From Trichuris trichiura (Eukaryota > Nematoda > Enoplea > Trichinellida > Trichuridae): a stretch of 64,000 bases of DNA. Location: NCBI GenBank assembly GCA_037903355.1, contig JBAJFE010000014.1, positions 2,046,001 to 2,110,000 on the forward strand. The letters are read 5' to 3'. The translations under genes and the position numbers were made by a program. Within the stretch, counting starts at the first letter, position 1; each line of letters opens with the position of its first letter. A model generated the notes under the pieces. That model worked only from the letters and a program-made list of their open reading frames with translations. It was not told where the DNA came from and ran no database searches. Shown piece after piece: positions 14,901 to 27,200 of the stretch.

Positions 14901-15726
14901 GCTGAAAAAGTAAACAACAACGTGCGCGTGGAAAACTTTCAAAAACGAATTAAAAAGGCAATAATCGACGTATGGTGGCTTTACGATGATGGAGGTACGC
15001 GACAAATACTAAACGTTCTTTTCAGTTTTCTATATTCAAGGGTTATCTGTTCTGATTCCTCACTTACTAAGTCAAGAGGGATATCTAGAAAGTGCAAAGC
15101 TAAGGATATTCACGATCGTCAAGCGTTCGGAAGGTTTCGACGAAGAACAGAGCAAGTACGTCTACTTGACTACTGACATTGTTAACATGTCAATCAACAT
15201 TCCTGTTTAATAATACGCGGTCACTTTTGTTATATGCTATGCAATTACTACCCAATTTTTAGGCTGATTATCCTGCTGAACCAACTTCGTATCAAATTCA
15301 GCAAGGTCAGTGTTTTTGCCGAGGACAGAATCCAAGAAAACCAAGAAACCTTACGTTTGTTTCATGAATTGATCTCCAAATTCAAGGTGCCTAATAAGAC
15401 GATTGGCCAAATCGAAGAGCCTGCTGCTTCGGTGTTAGTCGACGATGCCGAGTTAACAACATTCCGATCCACGGTACACGGAAAATTAATCTTTCTTGCT
15501 TCAACTAACTTTTCACTTTCAGACGGAAAGAATAATGAAAGCTAGAAACCTAATTTTGACGCACTCCAAAAATGCAAATCTTATAATCGTTACGATCCCG
15601 GTGCCGAGAAAGAAAGCGTTATCTGCTAGCCTCTACCTCGCGTGGTTAGAGCTCCTAAGCCGCGATTTACCTCTCACGTTTTTGCTTCGAGGTAATCAAG
15701 AACCAGTCCTTACTTTTTACTCTTGA
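2948..15726 (+). CDS. SLC12A2: Na-K-2Cl cotransporter (SLC12A1/2, NKCC type), complete, 14 exons
   Basis: Electroneutral cation-chloride cotransporter of the plasma membrane, 1107 aa (vertebrate NKCC1/2 are about 1100-1200). Exons: 2948-3400, 3611-3782, 3843-3982, 4032-4483, 6661-6757, 6817-6924, 11211-11592, 11712-11923, 11978-12228, 13624-13870, 14715-14994, 15041-15155, 15263-15473, 15523-15726. All join in frame with GT-AG introns. The cytosolic N-terminus is 1-150. Transmembrane permease domain follows, starting at [15 protein letters not shown], with [37 protein letters not shown] and [18 protein letters not shown], to about residue 600. The SLC12 C-terminal domain runs from [12 protein letters not shown] through [18 protein letters not shown] to the conserved end [14 protein letters not shown] is a possible glycosylation site in an extracellular loop. 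NKCC rather than KCC is inferred from these motifs. Convergent with RPL9. Confidence 0.95.
4484..6660 (+). other. Cotransporter intron 4 (2177 bp)
   Basis: AT-rich sequence between exons 4 and 5 with no recognisable coding block. The acceptor has a long T tract ending TTTTAG at 6660. Confidence 0.85.
7520..7587 (+). repeat. Hairpin repeat with conserved head (copy 1)
   Basis: The head TGTCTTAACAGGTTTGAACA with GTTTCAT is followed by a 9-bp stem (GCATTTTAC at 7549-7557 against GTAAAATGC at 7579-7587) enclosing GGATTTGGCC. Same layout as 30746-30825 with an unrelated stem. Confidence 0.6.
8170..8248 (-). repeat. Inverted duplication, left arm
   Basis: Read on the minus strand, this stretch matches 8701-8782 read on the plus strand at roughly 75% by eye. 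Shared landmarks are AATACCGC at the start, a central GATGACAA/GGGGAACATG block and CGAAACC/TGAAACTGCCGTT near the end. It is probably a remnant of a dispersed repeat. Confidence 0.6.
8701..8782 (+). repeat. Inverted duplication, right arm
   Basis: Plus-strand partner of 8170-8248, about 450 bp away, inside intron 6 of the cotransporter. The element beyond the matched 80 bp could not be delimited. Confidence 0.6.
12229..13623 (+). other. Cotransporter intron 9 (1395 bp)
   Basis: No coding motif or repeat recognised. The exon 9 donor is GTAAGTA and the acceptor at 13623 ends AAATTCAG. The join splits one codon and gives [17 protein letters not shown], which matches the family sequence. Confidence 0.85.
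13871..14714 (+). other. Cotransporter intron 10 (844 bp)
   Basis: Nothing recognised in it. It separates the exon holding the low-complexity Ser/Thr-rich linker from the exon with the [12 protein letters not shown] motif. Confidence 0.8.
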
Positions 15727-15819
15727 TTTGTACAATCTTCTGAACAATTAAAAAGAAATCTCGTGGGACCTCGCACGCATTCTTACGGATAAGTGTCTCG
15801 TACGCCGGCATGACATAGC

Positions 15820-15825
15820 AATAAA
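15820..15825 (+). promoter_or_regulatory. Poly(A) signal AATAAA for the cotransporter
   Basis: Canonical AATAAA 94 bp after the cotransporter stop codon, within the 163-bp gap before the convergent RPL9 stop codon. No matching signal was evident for RPL9 on the other strand. Confidence 0.6.
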
Positions 15826-15889
15826 CGCATCGTGTTACAAAGCCGGCAATTCGACGAAACTTTACTTCTTTCGTCATGAACCACGTAAA

Positions 15890-17413
15890 TCATAGTTCGG
15901 TTATGTAACCTTTCTCGGAAACATAAATGCCGTCTATAAATGTACGAATGTCTTTTTTTCTAACCAGCGTTGACTGTTGTAGTCTGGCGGCTAAAACAAC
16001 AGGATTACTACAAGCCTACACGAGTAACCATTTAAAGTAAAAGTTAACTCTCACTAATCCGGTATCGTTGGGCCCAGCAGCTGACGGCTGGACTAGTGAA
16101 TTTGCCGGAATAACAAAACTTGAGTTAGGGGATACGGTTTACCTGCCAACCAATCACCGCAATGCGCTTTTCCTGTTATTTGCCCCCCACGCCGTCTATA
16201 CGCTTTGACTCAGTTCGCTGCCATCTTTTGTTCTAACAGGTCGAGGCTTAGGTGAAGCAGACTCCTATTTCTGCTTACTATATTGCTATACCCAGATTGA
16301 CAGCCTACGCCTATGTTTATTGAAAAAAAGATGACGACGCCAACCGCTAAACACCAAACGAAAAGCCATAGATGTACACACTAGTTATACTAGCTAAGGT
16401 TTATCAATAGCCGTAGTTCGATATCTCTAAGTATCCCACATCTCGCTGACCGCTTACAGGTCAGCTGATCGCGAGAAATGCGTTCAACGTCGCGAAGGAA
16501 CGAGATTACCGCTTGCCGGATTAGTGAGAGGAAGTATAGAAAACTACATAAAACATTTCAATGCAAAGAAAATGAACTTGTTTAAGGAAGAATTTAAAAA
16601 TTCAATGGTACCTGCTCCTGATACGGCTTCCAAGTCGTTTCCTTCGACGAAAAGCTCATCTTTCTGCATAGTCGATATAACAGCAGTTACCCCTTCGGGC
16701 ATGCGAATACGACGTAGGAACTTTTCGCCAAGAAAATTTCTAATCTATATACAGTACAAGCTGGTTTTGTCAAAAATATACAATAAATCATGCTTTACCT
16801 CGACTAAACTTCCATTTTCGTGCACGGTAACGTTAATGGGAAAATGAGCATAAACTGAACGCATCTTATACCGATAACCCTGAAAAAACTTATCCACGAA
16901 TTAAAGATTCTATGGTGCTACAGCCTTTGCTGTTATCACCACTAAAAAACAGTACTTGCGGAGTTTCCGATTATTAAAACGAAAAATGATCATAACAAGG
17001 ATATGTCACTAAGTACTAACCTGTCGTACTCCTTTGATCATGTTTTCAATGTGACTGCTAATTGTACGTATCTTAGAAAGCTCTTTCCGCACACCAAACC
17101 ATTTGCGAACCAGTATTTTGTGGCGGCCGAGCTTTTCGATGTTAAGGTAGACATGACGAAAGTTACGCTCCAACTTCCCGCGAGGACCGGTCACAGTTAC
17201 TTTTCTGGCTTTAATCTTCACGTCAACTAAAAAGATATTCAGCTAGCTCCGATGCAGTGCTAACATGCTTATGCGTGATGAAATAAAACGACCAGAAGTT
17301 TGTTGAAAGAAGCGAATATGAAAATTGTAGCGTTCGACAGCTGCAAGTATTGAACTGCGCAACTTACCACCTGCAGGAATGGTTATGATTTTACTTGATT
17401 GTATGTGCTTCAT
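15890..17413 (-). CDS. RPL9: 60S ribosomal protein L9 (uL6), complete, 5 exons
   Basis: Structural protein of the large ribosomal subunit, 188 aa (family about 190). Exons on the minus strand, 5' to 3': 17368-17413, 17021-17226, 16799-16879, 16612-16744, 15890-15990. They sum to 567 bp and every join is in frame. The N-terminus [15 protein letters not shown], then [53 protein letters not shown] and the C-terminal [17 protein letters not shown] are diagnostic. The two L6-type folds span most of the protein. ATG at 17411-17413 starts at the family N-terminus, with an acceptor-like ACAG 5 bases upstream that might receive a trans-spliced leader (inference). Divergent from PES1. Confidence 0.96.
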
Positions 17414-17991
17414 TACTTCCTGTACCAAACTTGCACTCCGCAATCACGACACTCGTACACAATATACTTTTCTGACTCGACGTGTCTACAGTAACCTGAA
17501 TTGTAAGTACGTAGCAGTAAAGTAGCATTCGCTGGTAATAAAAGTGCTCTAGTATACAGCAGAGCTCTCTGAAAAAATGCAGTTAGCGTTATCATGCCTA
17601 TTACAAAAATTATGAATACCCTTTAGCCAAAAGATATTTGTTTAGTCTATTTTCACCTTTAAACAGCATTGAAAAACGTGCAAGACAAAGTTAACAATCC
17701 TATTGTTTTTATAAAAGACATTCAGAGTAGCAGAAACACGCGGAGGCTCTGTTTTTTATGCGCTTTCACGGGCTCTGTTTCTTATGCGTTTTCAGAAAAG
17801 TGTTATGCCGATAGATAGGCTGTATGTCGTATTTTTAGAAGCGTAAAATTTTACTGATTAAAAAAAAGTTGCCCTTTGTGCTTCCTGGACAATGAGTCTT
17901 AAAATTAGTGAAACGAGGTTTTTGCTGGCTAACATATCTTTCACATTAGTATACTGTAGCTTGTTAATATTCTCTCGTTTTCTGAAGAAAA
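17414..17991. promoter_or_regulatory. Shared upstream region of RPL9 (-) and PES1 (+)
   Basis: 578 bp between two opposed start codons. It is the only space available for both promoters, so a bidirectional promoter is likely. I saw no TATA box or named transcription-factor site. The pairing of two 60S-subunit genes makes co-regulation plausible but this is inferred. Confidence 0.5.
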
Positions 17992-20959
17992 ATGGGAATG
18001 CGGAAGAAGGTAGAGTGCTACGTTTGATTGAACACTCATTGTTAAATGTATAACCACTTGTAGTACGAAAGCGGCGCCGCCACAAATTATATTTCTCGAA
18101 GGCAGGCTTTGACCAAACTGCAGTTGAATCTGCGAGATTTTCGGTTCGTTCATCCTTCCAACTTTCCTGCTTAATGTTTAAGCAATTTTAGACGCCTGTG
18201 TATCATAAAAGGTATTCATCCTCACGAACCGCGGCACAAAAAGAAAGTAAACAAAGGTAGTAATGTACAGCGGACCTGGTACTTCGCGAAGGATATCCAG
18301 TTCTTGGCTCATGAACCGCTGATCAACAAATTTCGTGAGTTTAAGGTATAATTTTGCCCTGCTTTATATCACATTGTCAATGTGCACCTGTGATCTAACT
18401 GCGACCAAGCCCTTATGTGACCACTTTTAATTTGCAGTCAGGTATTTAATAGTCTTGTTTGCTAGGTTTTCCTCAAAAGATTGCATCGTGCAAAAGTGGA
18501 AGGTGACCAAGACGAGGTGAATAGGGTATCTAAAACTCGGCCCTTACTGAAATATGATCGCATAGTCAAAGAGAGGTAAGCGTCATTTTATTTCCTTCTT
18601 CCTGTCCCAGTAAGAAGAAGGTAATTCGAACTCCTTAAAAGGCACCGTCGCCATAATCGTTAATTCACGCGGTCTTACTGAAAATTCCTTGTTTTTTGAG
18701 GCAAGTTGCCCGGCATTTACTTGCATAGGCTGCTTGACTCCCTCAATAATCTGAGTCGTAAATGGCTGAATTGAACTAGCAACAACGGACCTCTGCAACA
18801 TCGTTTTTAAATGTTGCTGATAACAGTAAACAAAGGTGAAGCTTTTAAACTTGATCATACGTCTTTTCCGCATTAAACGGGTTTGTCCTCGGCTTGTGAA
18901 GATGAAAACAGATTTATCACAAAAATGTTAGTTCTCAAGTGATAGTTCAGGCTCAATATTAGACTTCATGATTTCTCCGCAATGTTTCCTTGGTAGATAT
19001 CCGACCTTCATCGATGCCATTCGGGATTTGGAAGACGCGCTATGTCTATGCTTTCTGTTTGCCAAACTGAAGAAAAAGTCGAGAATTCCTAGCCGCATAC
19101 CGCATATGTGTCGCCGGTTGACCGTCGAATTCATGCACTTCGTTATAGAAACTAAGGCTCTAAGAAAGGTGAGACCGTAAAGGTGTCTATCAAAAATCTT
19201 AGAATCGACTTTTCAGGTTTTCGTATCCATTAAAGGAGTATACTATCAGGCTGAAATCATGGGACAAACTACAACTTGGATTACGCCTCACGAGCGTGCT
19301 ATTGAAGTTGGTAAATTCCTGTTTGAGGAATTTCTCAAAACTTGTATTTTCAGGAAAACTCTGATGTCGATATGTCTGTGATGGTCACATTCGCTGATTT
19401 CTACATAACCTTTATGGGTTTTGTTAATTTTCGGCTTTATAAGGACGCAGGTTTGTTCTACCCGCCAAAGGTAATATGCAGCGCTAAAGAACTGCTATGG
19501 CCATGCTGTTTACTTATTCTTTCAGTTGGGTAGAGTAAACTTGCTAACCGCGAAGGAACACGAGGCTGACAAAGAGGCAAGCCAAGAGGTTATCACTCGT
19601 CAACGAGAGTGCTTTTGTTTTTCATGTTGGATATCGTGTTTCAGTTAATATTCTCCTTATCAGAAGAACTGGGTCGAGATTCAAGCACGGCTGCAGCACA
19701 GGAACCTGCAATGGACGAATTTCTGGTCAAATTCGACGCACGGCATTGTATAATAGATACTTGACTGTTGGTATTTCAGGAAGAAGAATCTGGAATGGAC
19801 ACTGACGTAATTGCAGACTATAAAAGGGTCCGCAGCGTGCAAAAGCTATTTGCCGGGTTGAAATTTTTTCTCTCTCGCGAGGTCCCGCGAGAATCGTTAA
19901 CATTCGTCATACGGTAATTGGCTTCTCTTCTTTTGAAAATGGAATTCTACCTAATGAATTCTATCTAGTTTCGTTTGCTTTTTCTTTTGTGTAACGTTCT
20001 ACTTGCCTTATCAATAATCATGATCCTTGTTGCCACGCAACGAGTGATTTCATATATAACATTTTGTATGCATGTAACCAGGTCACGCGTTTGTGTGATT
20101 AAAGGAAATAAAGTTAATTCTTAAAAGCATTAAAGAATGATTTTGTCGCCCACTCTAAAATTCTTTGGTTTTTTAGTGCCTGCGGTGGGCTTGTATCTTG
20201 GGATAGTTCTGTAGAATATGGCAGCTCCTATCCGGAATCCGACGAGACAATTACTCACCAAATCGTGGATCGACCAAATCAGTTGACGTCCTTCATTAAC
20301 AGGTCAATTTCAAATGAGCCTTTTTCGTTCTTAGCGCAGGCGTAACTTTGCAGGTCGTATGTGCAGCCTCAATGGGTGTATGACTGCGTCAACGCCGGAC
20401 TGCTTTTACCCGTGCAAAGCTATTTCTTAGGAGTTGAACTCCCACCTCATTTATCGCCTTTTGCTGAAGAGAAGGAAGGCGATTACATTCCACGGGAGAA
20501 AGTAAAATTGTTGCAACTGCAAGGAAAAGGTTAACATATTATTCAGTTTATTTAATTGTTTAAACGTCTTTGCTTTACAGATGTTGGCGGGTTGCTGATA
20601 GAGGATATGCCTAAAAGCGTAGATTCAACTGGCGTTGCCCTGCAAGGTTCCAGCAGCAACATAACAGATGAACCTAAAGCTAAAAGAAGAAGGAAACGTG
20701 CGCCGGCGCTTGCAGCTACTCCAGGCGCACCGGCGAAGCAAACACGCGAGGAAGCGATTGTTGAAAAGGCTGAACAGAGGAAATTGCAAGAAATAATGAT
20801 ACCTAAAAAGTATAGACGCGTGTACAAGAAGATCAAGTATGGTCAAAAAAGGAAAGCTATTGAGGTAAATCCGGATGCCATTTCGTTCCTTTTCAATGCA
20901 TTACTTCTTTTAAGAATCGCACTTTGTTGAGAAAACGTCAAGCTTTGGAACAAGGCTGA
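17992..20959 (+). CDS. PES1: Pescadillo homolog, ribosome biogenesis factor, complete, 14 exons
   Basis: Nucleolar PES1-BOP1-WDR12 complex subunit for 60S maturation, 549 aa (human 588). Exons: 17992-18009, 18064-18143, 18192-18345, 18466-18575, 18997-19168, 19217-19306, 19354-19470, 19526-19588, 19645-19725, 19780-19913, 20177-20302, 20354-20529, 20581-20864, 20915-20959. Pescadillo N-domain: [80 protein letters not shown] domain about 312-412 ([44 protein letters not shown]). Basic C-tail [20 protein letters not shown]. Donors after exon 6 (GTTGGT) and exon 9 (GTCAAA) are weak, chosen because they keep frame; those two boundaries, and the 18-bp first exon, are the least certain. AATAAA lies at 21002-21007. 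Confidence 0.93.
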
Positions 20960-21001
20960 AGTAACAGCCCAAAATCCAATAGCTGCTGCGTCACCATGTG
21001 G

Positions 21002-21007
21002 AATAAA
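21002..21007 (+). promoter_or_regulatory. Poly(A) signal AATAAA for PES1
   Basis: Canonical hexamer 43 bp after the PES1 stop codon. Confidence 0.6.
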
Positions 21008-24000
21008 TAGAAGGGTCTTGCGAGTAAAATATATTTGTTTCACTAGTGCAAGTTTGTTGAGCAGCGATAAAGCCATCTGTTTTTTTTTGTAGTGCATTGC
21101 ATGTTGGCATGCCCTTTTCCGTGCTGTTTAATCAACAAATGTAGTTTAGGTTTGTAGTTAGGCGAGAAAGGGAAATCTCTTTCGTGAAAAGTTGGCTTAG
21201 TAGCTATTCGCACCTACATGGCGGTTGCAATGAAAATGTAGTTTTTTGGGAGGTCTGCAAAGGTGTGTATGTAAGGATAGCGAAGTCAGGCTTTCGTTCT
21301 CTGCTTGTATGATTCGTTTCCGGTGAATGTCATTTTATGTACTCCGAAGGCAGTTATCCAAGTTCAACCAACTGCAAATGATAACCCCTGGATAACCATT
21401 CAGCTAATATAATAGAAATGTCTTGTTTTGGACTTAGAGAATTCTTGAGGCGTAAACTAATTTTAGGTTTAAGAGTTTTGTGCCCAAAGAATGATCACTG
21501 AGTAGAAAACTTAGTACATTTAAAAAATTGACCGATGGAGGAAGATGGTCCCCATAACCTGCAAATACTCTAGCAGTTTATAACCTGGTACGATTACAGA
21601 ACGGGCTCAAGCAGTCGTTCAAACGTTTATCGGATGTTGAGGCATTGTTACTACCAAAATTTATATATCTATTTTTCTATAATATTTCTGCAATAAGATC
21701 ATCCTTTTCTGTTCAAATGATCACAGCATAAGTTATCGAAATTCTACTACTTATGATCATGCCCGTGCAGCTTGGATTGACCTTAATTCCCCTATTTGAA
21801 CGCTGCTGTTAAACATCAAAGCTGAAGGGGAAATGAGGAAGTGAATACCGCGTTCTCCTTGAATCCTTCCCATTTAATAATATTTTCACATTGTTTTTGG
21901 TATTCTTGTTTAATTCCGATCTACGTCGTATCAATAATCCGCTGGAGGTAAGTATTCACTTTACAATCGTTCTAGTTTATCAGTACGTTTTTTAATGTTC
22001 AAGTTGGTCAATTGTTAGGAATACCCCCGCTTTTGAACAGTTGCTATTGAAAAATGTTCCGAAGCTTTCACCGTCCAACTTGTCCTGTCTTCAGCTGAAT
22101 ATTTATTTCGCCGAAGATGGGCCAAGCTGTGTTCCGAAAGCTTCGGGCCTTTTTTGTGAAAAGTGATCAAAAAACAGGTTTGCGGAACAATTCATCAACA
22201 TGAAAACGTATGCCCTGATTACTAAAAGCCCTGTGCTCAAATGATTCTTGTGTCATCCTTGCAACTCTTTACTGTTAATTCCCGCTGATTGTAAAAAGGA
22301 TGGGTGATCTTACCTTGGCATTGCAAAGTTGGGGCAATGGATCTCTCTTTAGCTTAATAATTATGTAAGCTTTTACTATTTTAAAAAAGCACTATTTTCT
22401 TTTGACAGTGAAAAATACCTGCAACTAAATGAACGAGTATCTGAACAAAGAATAGGCCGCTAGGTGGCTATATGGACGATAACATTGCGTTTGTAATTTG
22501 CAGCTATTCCTTGAAAGTAAGTGGTTGTCGCATGCAAGATAAAAATATACTGCAAGTGAGCGAGCAGGGTTTTGAATAGTGCACACTTTTGCTCTACGAA
22601 TAAACCAAAATTTCTGTGGAAACTTGCGCACTGTTCTCGCCTGTATTGGTAATCGTTCACCTATTCATTTAATCGACTTTCGCTCCCTTACAAAGGAGCT
22701 TCTACTGACAACATAACGAAACTGTAGCAAACACAATGACACCATATTAACTGCGTAATCGAGAGGGAATAGCACTCAGGTTGCATTGGAAGAATCTCTC
22801 TTTCAAGGACAAAAATAAATTCCCTTTTTTCGTCCAATTGTTGTAAGATAGGCAATACCGCGCAGCGATAACGTTAACGCACTGGGTCGCAGTGAAGCAT
22901 GCAGCTACTACTTTGCCTCTGCTCTGCTAATCGCCGATAGTTCGACATGAAAGAAACGGCGTTTAATAGTTTCACGTAGGCAGCCGATGGAAATATTTTA
23001 AACAAAAATCGCTCATCTTCCTAGTGTTGAAATGGTTATTTAGTTCAACTTGACGGCTTAAGTCAACCCATTAGATGTGGAGCAGTCCTCAACCTGATTT
23101 GAAAAAGTTTTAGGTTTAACGTTGGCTTCACGCTCCACCGTAGGGATAGTCGAAGCTGTCCATTTCACCGTTGTCGGCGGACGTCCGAAAGCAAAATCAG
23201 TGAAGGTACTAATTTAATCGTTTGCTCAGAAGTTGTGGAATTCAAAATAACGTCGAATTCGAAACTATTTTTTGAACTGGAACCGCGCTGAAAACTTAAA
23301 TGACTCTTTTGTAACGAGGTGCCGCAGTCAACGTTAGGTTAATCTGTGCTGAATAACTTTTATCTACAGTAAGCATTACTCCAACTCGAGGGCACACACT
23401 TCCAGCGATTCATCAATTCATCTCTAACTATCTGGTCTGCACATGTCGTACATGGTTAATGGGAAACGATAGGAAACAACAATGAATTAGGCATAAGCGT
23501 TCAGGCAAAGCGCACCTGCTAAGAGTACTTAGTTTCTAGTTGCGATGGGCAAAAATGTCAGAACAGTTGCATTGCTCAAAGTAAAAAATTACCCTACAAT
23601 GCTGGAAAAATTATTGAACTGCTATAAATTCATAAAAGAGTTTAAAATATGGGTACTCCTCAGCTTCAAGAGTTATCAGCTGCTTCTGCAAACATTAAAA
23701 TGACGTTACTCTCCGGAATTCTAAGCTCCCGTCTTAACAACGTTACATTGCTATTTTAACTTGTTTGAAATGTGAAATTGCGAGGAATCTCATACGTTCA
23801 TACGTCATGGTTGTTATTAATTTTACTATATATATTTGTTATAAACTTATGAAATGCTTTTTACCACTGTTCAGACTTCGCACTAACGATGAGCAACAGA
23901 CAAGTCCTTGCATGTTGTTCACGCATCTGGCTATAAGTTCGCTTTGCTCATTGAATGCAAGTTGACGTGATCACCTTACATGAAGGATGAACCGAAAGCA

Positions 24001-24227
24001 AATAACTCTCGCATTGGACTTTCTTTGAACTACTCGTTGCGATGAGAATGCAGCTTCGTGACTAGCAGCTGCCTCTTTATTGCACCGTGAACAACGTACG
24101 ATTGGATCTTTACTGCAGTTTCCTACCTTCCGGAACGCTTAAGTCAAGCCCGTTTCGCTCTTGAGCTATTGTTACGCGGCAAGCGGCTCTTTGGCGTTGC
24201 ATACTTTTAGCACGTATCCAACGTAGC
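21008..24227. other. Intergenic region between PES1 and the SnoaL-like gene
   Basis: No supported gene. A plus-strand open stretch at about 23114-23203, flanked by acceptor-like TTTTAG and donor-like GTACTA, reads VGIVEAVHFTVVGGRPKAK. It looks somewhat coding, but no partner exons were found. Confidence 0.5.
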
Positions 24228-27200
24228 ATGGCTGGTTAGTTGAGCATTGACTGACCGTCCTAAGTTCTTACATTGAAGGTCTGATAAACAAAGAGTTGCG
24301 AGCTAAAGTTGAAAAGCGACTTGATGAATACAATAAGCTGTTGAACGCGCACGACTGGGCTCGGCTTGGAGATTTCTTTTATCCGAAAAATGCCAAACTT
24401 ATGCTGCCAGGAGGAATTTGCATAGACTCTTCAGAAGGTTAACTGTCAACAACTAGTAGCAGTGAGTGATATTCTTCACTACGCCTACTTAAGAAATCGT
24501 CAAGCATTTGGAAAAGGACAGTGAAAAGGATAAGAGCGAAGTAATACTTAAGATTGACGAAGTCCTTGGAGACGGTGAATGGGCGTTCACTCGTGGAACT
24601 TACAAGCGCAAGGCAGGTGACAACGTGCAGGACAACGGAAAGTAAGTGTCAGAAGATAATTTCTCGCTAAATATTCACACATCCGAACAGGCAACTTAGG
24701 AAAAAAAATGATTGCAGATGAAAATGATTATTTTAGAGCATCAGATTGTTAGAGGCAGCAGTTGCCTTCTCGCATCATTTCTCTTAGAACAATAAGCTTG
24801 TGTGTATGCACACGTGCATTGAATTGTGGCGTTTCGATTACATGATTCGTCACGCAAGTGCGATCAGCTATGCTTTTCCAAGACTGCTCTTCAAACTCTG
24901 TCAATATCCTATCATGAAAAATTCTCTTCATTTCTACAAGCTTAAACATTACTGCTGTTGTCCATGAACGTTTCCAACTGCAGCATTCGGGAACCGATTC
25001 TTAAGGATAAAAAACTTATCTCTTAGTAGTCAATAAGCCTACGGGATCGTTAAACCATTATCAGTATCCAAACGGTTGCAAAAGAATGCACTGACAATTA
25101 GTTTAGGTATTTAAAGCACATTAGGTGTAACCTTACGGGTTTGCAATCTGCTTCTGATTAAAATGAGCTTGTTTGAAACAATTGAATTTGAGACGCAATC
25201 ACAGATGCAGCAAGTGTTTCGCTTTTATTGATCATTTTAAACTCTCTGAACTTCTAGCATTCAATTGATATTCGTATGACTCACCACCTTCGCTAATCCG
25301 CAAAAGTATTGATATTCGTACTCATAAGTTGGAACGAAATGTTGCCCAAGTTATTATGCATTATTTTATTCAGAATTTGCTTTGTTGTATTTGCAGCTAT
25401 CAGTTTTTTATTACCCTCTGTTTGACTTTCATGCATAAAAAGTTATCATAGCGTGCACATGTCGCTTGGACCAGCACGTTTTGCGTGAAAACAACAATTC
25501 AAAACGATTCGTTTTTCTTAACTTGAAAAATGCTGTAGTTATGTGCTCAATTGTGCAACGCAAAGACTAACGCATACCTTCGAATGGATGGGCAGCAGTC
25601 AAACATTCTGTTTTTAGGCGGTTTCAGAATCAGCTCCTCTGACGTCAGTGATCGTTGCATTGCACTAACTTCACGTAAAAGAGTGCAGTGAACCAGTCCT
25701 GAAAAGTATTCAAAGTTGTTTCAGCTGCGCTAAAGTTTTCTTTTCACTAAAAGTTGTTTACTCATCTGCCAACACAGTTTTTGATTATAAACGAAGCTGG
25801 CGATGGGAACAGATGGCTTCTAAAACCTTTTTTGATAATCGTAAGGCGCTCAAAAAAATGGGACCTTTCCATAATAAGTGTTTAGGCTTGACCCACCCGT
25901 TACAGGAAGCTGCATTTTCAAGTTCGTCTTAGCTTTTTGTGTTAGCATAATCCAAGTTTCTCAAACTTTTTCATGCCGGCTCCCTGGACCTCGCTAAGTG
26001 TCTCCATTTGTTGCAAGCGCCGTTTGGTCACTGGCATTCACCTGTCAAATTTGTGTAGTCGGCTAGAAGGCCCAAAGCGTCGATTCGACCTTTGGTAGCT
26101 TTAGTTGGTTTTCCGGTACCGACTGACGCTGAACCAATTAGAATCGTACAACTAAGGTCCAGAGTAACCCTGGGCCTTCCAACGTTCCTTTTAGAATTAC
26201 TGGTATTAACCATAAATACGCGGCAAAGAGATGCACGACGTTTTAACGCAAAGATTTGACACAAACACGTTTGGGCGTGCAAAACTTGATTCGCATCGCT
26301 TGGCCTCGATTCGTAGTAAATAGTTCACAGAGCAGCCACGAGAAGCCCTTTACATTGTCGCTAACGGTCGAGCTAGATGGATAATTTGTTCTAATATTCT
26401 CGTACGGTCAATATTGCAGCTTTTTTGTGGATAAGTTACTCAACTGCTCATGCACAGAGCATTCGTTGAGTAACTAGGCTTATAACTCGCAAACCAGGCA
26501 ACCAATACATTTAATAAATTAATTAGGTTATTTGATATAGTTGGCCCTCGTTAAATGTCGTCTTCTTATCCGCGGGTTTCACGAAACGCGGTTTTTCCGG
26601 AGTAAAGGGTTACGTCATCTTTTGACGAAGATTGCCGCTTCGCTACCTGGCATGGTGGTTCCCATGATGTCATTGTGTGCCTTTGTAGCTGCAATCTTAT
26701 CTTCTCTACTACAGAAGAGCTTTTGCATCTACACCACTTGCAGAACTACGTTGAATGCGAATGAATCGTTTTTGCTCTACTAGCTGCCGCTGTTTACTTC
26801 TTCGTTCGAGTTTCGCAACTTGTTATTCTACCTTTTTACTCCCTCGTTCCGAGCGCAAATATTGGTCTCTCTGAACCGTTAACTGCTTTAGAGTTGTTTT
26901 CCAGTCGTGGCTTTCGTTCTGTACTTTTCTTTCTTGCGTCTGCTGTTGCGTGAAGTAGAGCAGTTCCACGCAAGCTAAAAGAGATCCTAGTGCACTTTGT
27001 CCCCATGAAAACGTAAGAATCTTAGGTTCTTATAAAGCGCAGTTTCATTTGTTGAAGTGGGTCGTAGTGTTGGTAGGAAAAAATCGACTATTTGTCCAGT
27101 GAAGCACAAGGAATGTCAAATCCCTGGAAGTGATGGGCTGACAGTGTATTCGCCAAAAAAGCTGCTTTTCTGTACTGAGCAAGTTTATGCACATCTTTTT

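Noticed and set aside
23114..23203. Possible exon reading VGIVEAVHFTVVGGRPKAK
   Set aside because: Plausible splice borders but no upstream or downstream partner and no family match.
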